From NCBI RefSeq assembly GCF_001189535.1, contig NZ_CP012070.1, forward strand, positions 3,410,001 through 3,474,000: a DNA stretch of 64,000 nucleotides, in the 5' to 3' direction. Within the stretch, counting starts at the first letter, position 1. Every line of letters starts with the position of its first letter. Shown in pieces: positions 35,384 through 43,235 of this stretch. The DNA comes from Arsenicicoccus sp. oral taxon 190 (GTDB lineage: Bacteria > Actinomycetota > Actinomycetes > Actinomycetales > Dermatophilaceae). Below the pieces are notes generated by a model. That model saw nothing but the letters and a program-made list of their open reading frames with translations. It did not search any database and was not told where the DNA came from. The translations under genes were made by a program, and so were the position numbers.

Positions 35384-36934
35384 TCAGACCGGCGAGATGC
35401 CGGTGTGGCGCTCCGTGAAGTGGCGGGACCGACCGCCGGCATAGCTGAGGCGGTGGATGATGCTGTCCCGCAAGGCTTCCGGCTCGACGATGTCGTCGAT
35501 GACCAGGTCGGCGGCAAGGCGCTCGAGGTCGATGTCCTGCTCGTACTCCTCCCGCTTGGCCTGCACGAACGCGTCGCGCTGCGGCCCCTCGGGGACCTCG
35601 GCGATCTTGTTGGCGTAGACCGCGTTGACGGCCGCCTCCGGACCCATGACGCCGATCCGGGCGGTCGGCAGCGCGATGGTCGCGTCCGGCGCGAAGCCCG
35701 GGCCTCCCATGGCGTAGAGGCCGGCGCCATACGCCTTGCGCACCACGACGCACAGCTGCGGCACGGTCGCGGCCGAGACGGCATACACCATCTTGGCGCC
35801 GTGCCGGATGATGCCGCCGCGCTCGACCTCCGAGCCGATCATGAAGCCCGGCACGTCGGCGAGGTAGACCAGCGGGATCGAGTAGGCGTCGCACGTGGTG
35901 ATGAATCTCGTTGCCTTGTCGGCGGAGTCGCTGAACAGCACGCCGCCCTTGACGGCGGAGTTGTTGGCGACGAAACCCACCGTCTGCCCGGCCATCCGCC
36001 CGAAGCCGACGATCAGCTCCGCCGCGAACATCGGCTTCACCTCGAAGAACTGCTGGTCGTCGACGAGCCGGTCGATGACCTCGTGCATGTCGAAGGGCAC
36101 CGACTCGATCTCCGGGACGTCGTCGCGCGTCAGCGGCGCCGTCGGCTCCTCGGGGTGGAAGTGCGGGGCCGGCTGGCGCCACGACAGGGGCATGTAGGAG
36201 AAGTACTCCTTGGCCAGCTCGATGGCCTCATCGTCGCTGCCCGCCAGCAGGTCCCCGACGCCGGAGACCGTGCAGTGCATCCGGGCGCCACCGAGGTCCT
36301 CCAGCGAGACCTTCTCCCCCACGACCATCTCGGCCATGCGCGGCGACCCGAGGTACATCGAGGCGTTGCCGTCGACCATGATCACGATGTCGGTGAAGCT
36401 CGGGATGTAGGCCCCGCCGGCCGCGGACGGCCCGAAGAGACAACAGATCTGGGGCACCTTGCCGGACAGCGCGACCTGGTTGTGAAAGATGCGACCGGCG
36501 CCGCGCCGCCCCGGGAACATCTCGACCTGGTCGGTGATCCGGGCGCCCGCGGAGTCGACGAACCAGAAGACCGGGAGCTCCTCGCGCAGCGCGCTCTCGG
36601 TGGCGCGCACGATCTTTTCCACGGTCCGCGCACCCCACGAACCCGCTTTGACGGTGGGGTCGTTCGCGACGACGATGGCCGGTCGGCCGTCCACGAGACC
36701 GCGTCCGGTGACCACCCCGTCGGCCGGCAGGCCGGTCGCCATGGCGTTGGCGTAGCGCCCGTCTTCCACGAAGCTCCCCTCGTCGAACAGCAACGAGATT
36801 CGGTCGCGCACATACATCTTGCCCTGGGAGGCGAGCTTGGCCGCGGCCTTCTCCGGCGGGGTGGCCGAGGCCTCCAGCGCCGCCTCGAGCCGCGCCCGGA
36901 CGTCAGCGACCTTCGGATCCGGTTGGTGGGCCAT
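35384..36934 (-). CDS. Acyl-CoA carboxylase beta subunit, second copy
   Basis: A 516-residue carboxyltransferase subunit, distinct from the copy at 27255. It shows FVDSAGARITDQVEMFPGRRG, FGPSAAGGAYIPSF and VDGNASMYLGSPRM in the N-half, and LADVPGFMIGSEVERGGIIR and RKAYGAGLYAMGGPGFAPD in the C-half. The pattern recalls AccD1/AccD2-type subunits (methylcrotonyl-CoA or similar substrates). GAAGGGA lies five bases before the ATG. It follows an acyl-CoA dehydrogenase by 50 bases and both are divergent from a MerR gene. No dedicated biotin-carrier subunit is adjacent; AccA3 could serve. Confidence 0.88.
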   Translation of the reverse strand: MAHQPDPKVADVRARLEAALEASATPPEKAAAKLASQGKMYVRDRISLLFDEGSFVEDGRYANAMATGLPADGVVTGRGLVDGRPAIVVANDPTVKAGSWGARTVEKIVRATESALREELPVFWFVDSAGARITDQVEMFPGRRGAGRIFHNQVALSGKVPQICCLFGPSAAGGAYIPSFTDIVIMVDGNASMYLGSPRMAEMVVGEKVSLEDLGGARMHCTVSGVGDLLAGSDDEAIELAKEYFSYMPLSWRQPAPHFHPEEPTAPLTRDDVPEIESVPFDMHEVIDRLVDDQQFFEVKPMFAAELIVGFGRMAGQTVGFVANNSAVKGGVLFSDSADKATRFITTCDAYSIPLVYLADVPGFMIGSEVERGGIIRHGAKMVYAVSAATVPQLCVVVRKAYGAGLYAMGGPGFAPDATIALPTARIGVMGPEAAVNAVYANKIAEVPEGPQRDAFVQAKREEYEQDIDLERLAADLVIDDIVEPEALRDSIIHRLSYAGGRSRHFTERHTGISPV

Positions 36935-36984
36935 GGGATTCCCTTCGGTTGGTATGACGAGAGCGCGGGGCCGGTGACCGGGCG

Positions 36985-38175
36985 TCAGGCCGGCAGACCC
37001 AGGCCGCGGGCGATGAGCATCCGCTGGACCTCCGAGGTGCCCTCCCCGATCTCGAGGATCTTGGCATCACGGTAGAACCGGGCGACGGGGTACTCCTCCA
37101 TGAAGCCGTTGCCCCCGAAGATCTGCGTCGCCACCCGGGTCGAGGTCACGGCCGCCTCGGAGGTGTAGAGCTTGGCGATGGACGCGGCCTGCTTGACCTC
37201 GGCGAGGCTGCGCCGCCCGGCGTCCATCTCGTCCTTGAGCCACGCGGCCTTGTAGGTCAGCGACCGGGCGTTCTCGAGCATCACGGCCAGGTCGGCGATC
37301 TGGAAGGACACGCCCTGGTTGACGGCGATGGGGCGGCCGAACGCCATACGCGTCCTGGCGTAGGCGATCGACTCCTCCAGCATGCGGGCGATGCAGCCCA
37401 CCGCGAGGGCGGCGATGGCGATGCGGCCGTCGTCGAGGGTGGCGAGGAACTGCCCGAAGCCCTTGCCGCGCTCGCCGAGCAGGTGGTCCTCCGGGACGCG
37501 CACGTCGCTGAAGGACAGCCCGTGGGTGTCCGAGATGTTCCACCCGAGCTTGTGGTAGGGCGGCGCGACCTCGAATCCCGGTGTGCCCGAAGGGATCATG
37601 ATGGCGCTGATCTCCGGCTTGCCGTCCTCGCGGGTGCCGGTGCGCGCGGTCGCGGTGACCACGGAGGTGATCGGGGTGCCGGAGTTGGTGATGAAGGCCT
37701 TGGCACCGTTGACGACCCACTGGCCGTCGACGAGCTCGGCGCGGGTCTTGGTGCCACCGGCGTCGGAGCCGGCGTCGGGCTCGGTCAGGCCGAAACCGGC
37801 GAGGGTGCGGCCGGCCGCCAGGTCGGGCAGCCAGCGCTCCTTCTGCTCCTGCGAGCCGAAGGTCAGGATCGGGTTGATGCCGAGGCCGACCCCCGCCTCC
37901 AGGGTGATGCCCATCGACTGGTCCACCCGGCCGAGCTCCTCGATGGCGAGGCAGAGGTAGGTGAACTCGCCGCCCTCGCCGTCGGCGGACTTGTGGCCGC
38001 CGAGCTCCTCGGGCACGACCAGGCCGAAGAGCCCCAGCTCGCCCATCTTGGGGATCAGGTCGGCCGGGAAGTGGTGGTCGCGGTCCCACTCGGCGACGTG
38101 CGGGGCGATCTCGCCCTCGGCGAAGTCGCGCACGGTGCGACGGAAGTCCTCGTGGTCCTGGGAGAGCTCGAACAC
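36985..38175 (-). CDS. Acyl-CoA dehydrogenase, branched-chain type
   Basis: A 396-residue dehydrogenase. It shows ELGRVDQSMGITLEAGVGLG, GFGLTEPDAGSDAGG, AFITNSGTPITSVV, ARTRMAFGRPIAVNQGVSFQ and the late YRDAKILEIGEGTSEVQRM, where the catalytic Glu sits in EGTSE. This is typical of isovaleryl-/2-methylbutyryl-type or general short-chain dehydrogenases. The GTG start at 38175 has AAAGG nine bases upstream. It heads the two-gene operon with the carboxylase subunit, controlled presumably by the divergent LiuR-like MerR protein; a leucine or branched-chain catabolic role is inferred. Confidence 0.87.
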   Translation of the reverse strand: MFELSQDHEDFRRTVRDFAEGEIAPHVAEWDRDHHFPADLIPKMGELGLFGLVVPEELGGHKSADGEGGEFTYLCLAIEELGRVDQSMGITLEAGVGLGINPILTFGSQEQKERWLPDLAAGRTLAGFGLTEPDAGSDAGGTKTRAELVDGQWVVNGAKAFITNSGTPITSVVTATARTGTREDGKPEISAIMIPSGTPGFEVAPPYHKLGWNISDTHGLSFSDVRVPEDHLLGERGKGFGQFLATLDDGRIAIAALAVGCIARMLEESIAYARTRMAFGRPIAVNQGVSFQIADLAVMLENARSLTYKAAWLKDEMDAGRRSLAEVKQAASIAKLYTSEAAVTSTRVATQIFGGNGFMEEYPVARFYRDAKILEIGEGTSEVQRMLIARGLGLPA

Positions 38176-38238
38176 GGTGGGGCCTTTCGACTTCGACGGC
38201 GAAGGTGGTCGGACCGGGCCGGTGGACCGGGTCCATGC

Positions 38239-38267
38239 TTGACGTTGACGTAAACGTAAAGCACGAT
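38239..38267. promoter_or_regulatory. Divergent promoter with LiuR-like operator
   Basis: The overlapping repeats TTGACGTTGACG and TAAACGTAAAG (38239-38261) form ACGT-N2-ACGT palindromes like the LiuR sites of branched-chain amino acid genes in proteobacteria (from memory). On the plus strand TTGACG, a 17-bp gap, CACGAT (38262-38267) and ATG 38275 seven bases further make a leaderless promoter. On the minus strand TTTACG faces the dehydrogenase. Confidence 0.6.
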
Positions 38268-38274
38268 GGCGCTC

Positions 38275-38661
38275 ATGACAACTCCGCAGGAGTGGACGAT
38301 CGCGCAGATCGCCGAGGACTTCGGGGTGACCCATCGCACGGTCCGTCACTACGAGGACCTGGGGCTGCTGTCCCCCGAGCGTCGGGGCACCCAGCGCATC
38401 TACCACCGCCGCGAGCGCACCCGGCTCGCGCTCATCCTGCGCGGCAAGCGGCTCGGCTTCCCCCTGGAGGAGATCCGGACCATCGTCAACATGTATGACG
38501 AGGCCCAGGGCCCCACCTCGCAGCTGCGCTACGTCCTGGAGCAGATCGACGACCGACGCACGGACCTGCAGCGGCGGCTCGCCGACCTGCAGGAGGCGAT
38601 GCAGGAGCTGGACGCCTTCGAACGGCGCTGCCGCGAGGAGCTGGGCCGCCGCGAGGGCTGA
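38275..38661 (+). CDS. MerR-family regulator, LiuR-like
   Basis: A 128-residue regulator. The winged helix-turn-helix IAQIAEDFGVTHRTVRHYED and LLSPERRGTQRIYHRRERTR fill the first ~55 residues, then GFPLEEIRTIVNMYD and a coiled coil (RRTDLQRRLADLQEAMQELD). No Cys metal ligands or large effector domain are seen, as in LiuR. It is divergent from an acyl-CoA dehydrogenase and carboxylase, and the intervening DNA has ACGT-type palindromes. The start at 38275 suits the -10 box seven bases upstream; ATG 38266 is an alternative. Confidence 0.8.
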   Translation: MTTPQEWTIAQIAEDFGVTHRTVRHYEDLGLLSPERRGTQRIYHRRERTRLALILRGKRLGFPLEEIRTIVNMYDEAQGPTSQLRYVLEQIDDRRTDLQRRLADLQEAMQELDAFERRCREELGRREG

Positions 38662-38690
38662 CCACGCCGGCCACGCGTGCCCGCCCCACG

Positions 38691-38745
38691 GAGTGGTCGC
38701 ACATCCGACGTCAGGGACGCCCAGACGTGGGATCTGCGACCGCTC
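38691..38745. terminator. Long imperfect hairpin (22-bp arms)
   Basis: Arms at 38691-38712 and 38724-38745 pair at 19 of 22 positions around an 11-nt loop. It lies 29 bp after the MerR stop and may end that message. Its size resembles other intergenic palindromes here. Confidence 0.65.
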
Positions 38746-38873
38746 TGTGACGAGGCGGGTCGGCCCAGACCGGAGCGGTGCACCCCTTCGGTCTAGTCCC
38801 AGCACGTTAAGTGATCAAATGAACAATCCCTTCGAAATCGTTCGAGAGATTCGCCGACGACCGAAGGACGCGC

Positions 38874-40550
38874 ATGCCGCAGCCGAGCGCCCGCACCGCA
38901 CTGGGATCCACCGTCCTGCTCCTCGCACCGACGGCGGCCAGGACCACGCCCGCTCTGGCGGCACCCGGTCCGGCGACCCCCGCTCCCGCGATGCCCTAGT
39001 CCTCGTCCTCGGCACCGTCGCCGTCAGCCCCGTCCCCCCGTGCAGCGTCCCCGGTCGCGCCGCGGAGCAGCGCCGCACCGGTCGCCCCCTACGCCGGTGC
39101 CGCGCCCGCGCCCGCGCCCGTCGCCACGCCCGTCCCGGCCCCGCCGGTCCGCACCCCCGGCACGCCCGGCACCCCCGGCCCCGCCGGCCCCGCCCGCCCC
39201 GGCGCCCGCCGTCGCCCTGCCCCCGCCGACGCCGCGCTGCAGCCCACCCTGCCCCAGGGCGCGAGCCCCGTCACGATCGTGCTGCCGGGGACCGGTGAGC
39301 GGCATACGGTGCTGGCGCTGCCGTACTCCCTGGACCGGGACCACGACGGGGTCCGCGAGTCCGTGGCACTGGTCATGGAGCCGGACCTCGCGGTGCCCAC
39401 CAGCGCGAGCGTCGCCCTGGGCGTGGAGCAATCGTGGTCCAGCAGCTCCTCCGTCCGAGTCGTCCCCGACCCGGCCGAGTGGGACCGGATCAGCGGGCGC
39501 GTCGCCGGCATCGCCCGCGCCGTGGTGGACCGCCCGACCCGCGCCGCGCTGGCACGCCGCGTCGGCATCGACCCCGCGTCCGCGACCCCCGCCGAGGTGG
39601 ACCAGCTCGTGCTGCAGGCCGCCCAGCTCGCCGTCTGGCAGCTGTCCTCGGGCGTCACGGCCGTCCCGGACCCGGCGACCCCCGACGACGCCGGGCGCGT
39701 CGCCACCCTCGCCGCCGTGAGCGCGCGGCTGGTGCAGGACGCCATCGTGACCACGCCCGGCCCGGTGGACGTCTACCGCGTCACCGCACCCGGGGGCGCC
39801 ACCGCCTCGTCCGCGACGCTGCGCATCACCGGTGGACGCAGCCTGGTCGCGGCGGCAGCCGCAGCGACCCCGACCCTCGTCGTCGCCCGGGCTCAGGGTG
39901 CGGCTACCCCGCCACGCGCCGCCCAGCCCGTCCCCGCCCAGGCCCCCGCCGCCCCCGCCGCCCCCGCCGCCCCCGTACCCGCCGCACCTGCGCGCCCGGC
40001 CGCCGCGCCCAAGCCTGCCGACCGTCCCGCCATCAGCGGCCCCAACGCCCCCGCGCCGGCCGCCGCACCCGCGAAGGCGCCCTCGACCGACGTGAGCTCC
40101 TGCGTGGCCCTCGGCCGCACCGACGTCGCCGAGGCCGACGCCGACTACCGCACCCCGCTGGACCTGGACCGCGACGGGATCGCCTGCGAGAGCAACGGTC
40201 AGGACGGGCCCGTCGCGCGGGGCGGCACCGCCCCCAGCCCGGCGCCCGTGGTGGTCAACGGCCCCACGGTGACGAGCTCCCAGCCGGTGACCAGCAACGG
40301 CTCCCCCACCTGCGCCCAGCTGGGACGACGCAACGTGCTGGCCGCCGACCCGCAGTACCACCCCGGCCTCGACTCCGACCACGACGGGATCGGCTGTGAG
40401 TGGGGCAAGGACCCGGGCACCCCCCTCAACCCCGGGCACCAGCTGGCCCAGACCGGGTTCGACGCTCCGCAGCTGTCGGCGCTGGCCCTCGGCACCATCG
40501 GTCTCGGCGGGCTGCTCATGCGGCTCGGTCGGCGCCGCGCCCGCCCCTGA
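38874..40550 (+). pseudogene. Surface protein with signal peptide, thioester-like region, two excalibur motifs and LAXTG sorting signal, interrupted by amber stop
   Basis: ATG at 38874 with AAGGA six bases upstream starts a signal-peptide-like stretch (GSTVLLLAPTAA, then PALAAPG). A TAG at 38997-38999 interrupts the frame after 41 codons. The same frame then stays open to 40550: a Ser/Pro/Ala linker, a domain with LPYSLDRDHDG and QLAVWQLSS resembling thioester-type adhesin domains, a Pro/Ala linker, two excalibur-like motifs (DLDRDGIACES and DSDHDGIGCEW) and LAQTG plus a hydrophobic helix and arginines, a class E sortase signal. No internal start with a ribosome site is visible. It may be a nonsense pseudogene, a sequencing error, or a readthrough gene. 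Confidence 0.75.
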
Positions 40551-40596
40551 CCCGCCTCCCCCCACCCCCCGCGGGCCCTGCCCGACCCCCGGCTGG

Positions 40597-40602
40597 CACA
40601 GT
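40597..40602 (+). promoter_or_regulatory. Possible -10 box
   Basis: CACAGT is 6 nt before ATG 40609; no ribosome site is present. Confidence 0.35.
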
Positions 40603-40608
40603 GGCCCC

Positions 40609-42003
40609 ATGGACAACGACGTCGCCGAGCCGACCTTCCGCACCGTCATCGAGCCCTTCCGCATCCACAGCGTGGAGCCGCTGCGGATGACCACCGCCGC
40701 CGAGCGGCACGCCAAGGTGGCCGCGGCCGACTACAACCTCTTCCAGCTCCACGCCGAGGACGTGCTCATCGACCTGCTCACCGACTCGGGGACCGGCGCG
40801 ATGAGCCGGGACCAGTGGGCAGCGATCCAGCGGGGCGACGAGTCCTACGCCGGCTCGCCGTCCTACTACCTCTTCAAGGACGCGGTCCAGCACCTGTTCC
40901 CCTACGAGCACGTGATCCCCACCCACCAGGGGCGGGCCGCGGAGAAGATCCTCTTCGGCGTGCTCGGTGGCCCCGGCAAGGTGGTGCCGAGCAACACGCA
41001 CTTCGACACGACCCGCGCCAACATCGAGTTCACGGGCGCCGAGGCGGTCGACCTGGTCGTCGCGGAGGCCCACGACCCCGGCCTGGTCCACCCCTTCAAG
41101 GGCAACATGGACGTGGAGCGGCTCGACGACTTCCTCACCCGGCGCGGCGCCGACGTGCCCGTCGTGATGCTGACGATCACCAACAACTCCGGCGGCGGCC
41201 AGCCGGTGAGCCTCGCCAACATCCGCGCCGTCTCCGAGGTCGCGCACCGCCACGGCAAGCCCCTCTTCCTCGACGCGTGCCGCTTCGCGGAGAACGCCTG
41301 GTTCATCAAGCTGCGCGAGGAGGGCCAGGCCGACCGCGACGTCGTCGACATCATCCGCGACATGGCGGCCTGCGCCGACGGCATGACCATGTCGGCCAAG
41401 AAGGACCCGATGGGCAACATCGGCGGGTGGCTGGCGCTGCAGGACGACGAGCTCGCGATGCAGTGCCGCAACCTGCTGATCCTCACCGAGGGTTTCCCGA
41501 CGTATGGCGGGCTGGCGGGGCGCGACCTCGAGGCGCTCGCCCAGGGACTCGCCGAGACCGTCAGCCACGACTACCTGCGCTACCGCATCCGCTCGACGGC
41601 CTACCTCGCCGACGCCCTCGAGCACGCAGGCATCCCGTGTATCAAGCCGGCGGGAGGCCACGCCGTCTACATCGACGCCAAGGCGATGCTGCCCCACATC
41701 GAGCCGCTGCACTTCCCCGGCCAGGCGCTGTCGGTCGCGCTCTACGAGACCGGTGGGGTGCGGGCCTGCGAGATCGGGTCGGTGATGTTCGCTCGCCAGC
41801 CCGACGGCTCCGAGAAGCCGGCCGCCATGGAGCTCGTCCGCCTCGCCATCCCCCGACGCACCTACACCCAGAGCCACATCGACTACGTCATCGAGGTGTG
41901 CGAGCAGGTCAGGGCGCGGGCCGACGAGCTGCGCGGCTACCGCATCGTGGAGGAGCCGCCGGCGCTGCGGCACTTCACGGCGAGGTTCGCGCCCCTGACC
42001 TGA
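40609..42003 (+). CDS. Tryptophanase / tyrosine phenol-lyase family PLP enzyme
   Basis: A 464-residue beta-eliminating lyase. TMSAKKDPMGNIGGW holds the PLP-binding lysine (264 or 265), the same place as in TnaA and TPL. HQGRAAEKILFG, SNTHFDTTRANIEFTG, ITNNSGGGQPVS and LDACRFAENAWFIK are family hallmarks. It should cleave tryptophan to indole or tyrosine to phenol, plus pyruvate and ammonia; which one is uncertain. No tnaB-like permease or tnaC leader is next to it. It lies alone between unrelated genes, which could point to an acquired gene, though its composition is like its neighbours. Confidence 0.88.
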   Translation: MDNDVAEPTFRTVIEPFRIHSVEPLRMTTAAERHAKVAAADYNLFQLHAEDVLIDLLTDSGTGAMSRDQWAAIQRGDESYAGSPSYYLFKDAVQHLFPYEHVIPTHQGRAAEKILFGVLGGPGKVVPSNTHFDTTRANIEFTGAEAVDLVVAEAHDPGLVHPFKGNMDVERLDDFLTRRGADVPVVMLTITNNSGGGQPVSLANIRAVSEVAHRHGKPLFLDACRFAENAWFIKLREEGQADRDVVDIIRDMAACADGMTMSAKKDPMGNIGGWLALQDDELAMQCRNLLILTEGFPTYGGLAGRDLEALAQGLAETVSHDYLRYRIRSTAYLADALEHAGIPCIKPAGGHAVYIDAKAMLPHIEPLHFPGQALSVALYETGGVRACEIGSVMFARQPDGSEKPAAMELVRLAIPRRTYTQSHIDYVIEVCEQVRARADELRGYRIVEEPPALRHFTARFAPLT

Positions 42004-42044
42004 TCGTGACCCTGGCGGTGCCCGATTCGTCACCTTCCTCCGGG

Positions 42045-42050
42045 CACAAT
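42045..42050 (+). promoter_or_regulatory. -10 box of a leaderless promoter
   Basis: CACAAT is 7 nt before the ATG at 42058, which decides between the two in-frame ATGs (42049 and 42058). Confidence 0.45.
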
Positions 42051-42057
42051 GCTCCGT

Positions 42058-42972
42058 ATGCCGAGCCCCCGCCTGCCCGCCCACCGTGCGCTCTCCGCGC
42101 TGGCGGCCTGCGTCCTGCTGGGCGGCTGCGGCGCGAGCATCCGCACGACGACCACCACGACGAGCGCTGCCCCGGCCGGTCCCGCGGCCGGTGGCAGCGG
42201 GGTCGGCGGAGGTCAGGCGGTCCAAGGTAGGGCGGACGCAGGTCAGGCCGGTCGGCTGCTGCTCGTCCTCGACGCCTCGGGGTCCATGGCGGCACGCGAC
42301 GACGCGGGCCGCACCCGGATGGAGGGCGCGCAGGAGGCGCTGCGCTCGGTGGTGGCCGACCTGCCGAGCGACGCGCTGGTCGGGCTGCGGGTCTACGGCT
42401 CGCGGGTCAAGGTGCGCGGGCGCGCCGCCCCGGGCTCGCCGGCGTGCACGGACAGCCGCCTGGTCGTGCCGGTGGGTCCGCTCGACCGGCGCGCCCTGAC
42501 CACGGCGATCGGCGGGTTCCGGCCTCACGGCGACACCCCGATCGGCTACACCCTCGACCAGGTCGCCGGGGACCTCGGCGGGTCGGGGACCCGCGCCGTG
42601 GTGCTGGTCTCCGACGGCGAGGAGTCCTGCTCGGCCGACCCCTGCGCGGCCGCGAAGGCGTTGGCGGCCAAGGGGATCGGCCTGCAGGTCCACACCGTCG
42701 GCCTGGAGGTGCGGCGCGCCGCGCAGCAGCAGCTGCAGTGCGTCGCCGACGCGACGGGCGGCACCTACCACGACGCCACGAGCCAGGACCTGACCCGCAC
42801 CATCTCTGACGTCGTGACCCGCGCCCGCCAGGCCGGCGCCGGCTGGTCGGTGCGCGGTCTCGGTGCCCCGGGCGGTGGCGAGGTCAACCCGGGCTGGATC
42901 GGTGGCGGCGTGCTGCTGCTCCTGCTGCTGTGGCTGCTCGGTCGACGCCGGCCCGAGCGGCGCCGACGCTGA
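42058..42972 (+). CDS. VWA-domain lipoprotein with C-terminal membrane helix
   Basis: A 304-residue exported protein. Lipobox LLGGC after a short hydrophobic signal marks a lipoprotein; a Thr/Ser/Gly-rich spacer follows. The von Willebrand A domain starts near residue 65 with LLLVLDASGSMAA (MIDAS DxSxS), and later GDTPIGYTLDQV and VVLVSDGEESC. Four cysteines lie in the domain. A helix near residue 285 (GGVLLLLLLWLL) and an arginine tail end the protein. Role unknown: such proteins often bind other proteins at the envelope. Start chosen on the -10 box spacing. Confidence 0.82.
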   Translation: MPSPRLPAHRALSALAACVLLGGCGASIRTTTTTTSAAPAGPAAGGSGVGGGQAVQGRADAGQAGRLLLVLDASGSMAARDDAGRTRMEGAQEALRSVVADLPSDALVGLRVYGSRVKVRGRAAPGSPACTDSRLVVPVGPLDRRALTTAIGGFRPHGDTPIGYTLDQVAGDLGGSGTRAVVLVSDGEESCSADPCAAAKALAAKGIGLQVHTVGLEVRRAAQQQLQCVADATGGTYHDATSQDLTRTISDVVTRARQAGAGWSVRGLGAPGGGEVNPGWIGGGVLLLLLLWLLGRRRPERRRR

Positions 42973-42999
42973 AAGCCCCCTCGACGGCACCCTGCGTGA

Positions 43000-43005
43000 C
43001 AGGAT
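43000..43005 (+). promoter_or_regulatory. Possible -10 box
   Basis: CAGGAT, 7 nt before the ATG at 43013. Confidence 0.3.
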
Positions 43006-43012
43006 GTCACCC

Positions 43013-43126
43013 ATGACTACGCTGCACGCCGCCCTCGCTGCTGCCCCCGCCGTCTCGGCCGCCGGCCGCGACGTCGCCGTCGCCGTGCTCCTCGTCCTGT
43101 TCCTGATCTGGCTGCTCAGCCGCTAG
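43013..43126 (+). CDS. Small single-helix membrane peptide
   Basis: A 37-residue ORF with one membrane helix VAVAVLLVLFLIWLLSR at its C-terminal end and an Ala-rich start. It lies between the VWA lipoprotein and accA3 and has a possible -10 box seven bases upstream, with no ribosome site. It is too short for a domain call. It might assist the lipoprotein or be a small stress peptide; equally it may not be translated. Confidence 0.45.
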   Translation: MTTLHAALAAAPAVSAAGRDVAVAVLLVLFLIWLLSR

Positions 43127-43222
43127 GGCGTCCGTTCGCCCGACCCGACCACCGGACGCACGGCACCGCCCGCCTGACGCAGATCACACCCCCACGGGCA
43201 GGCCGCCGCTCGCGGCCCGTAA

Positions 43223-43228
43223 TAGAGT
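43223..43228 (+). promoter_or_regulatory. -10 box of the accA3 leaderless promoter
   Basis: TAGAGT is 7 nt before the ATG at 43236. The stretch TAATAGAGT is AT-richer than its surroundings. Confidence 0.55.
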
Positions 43229-43235
43229 CCGAGCC

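Noticed and set aside
39279..40550. Independent gene starting at GTG 39279
   Set aside because: No ribosome site or -10 box; the frame continues without break upstream to the amber codon and signal peptide, so it is part of the interrupted gene.
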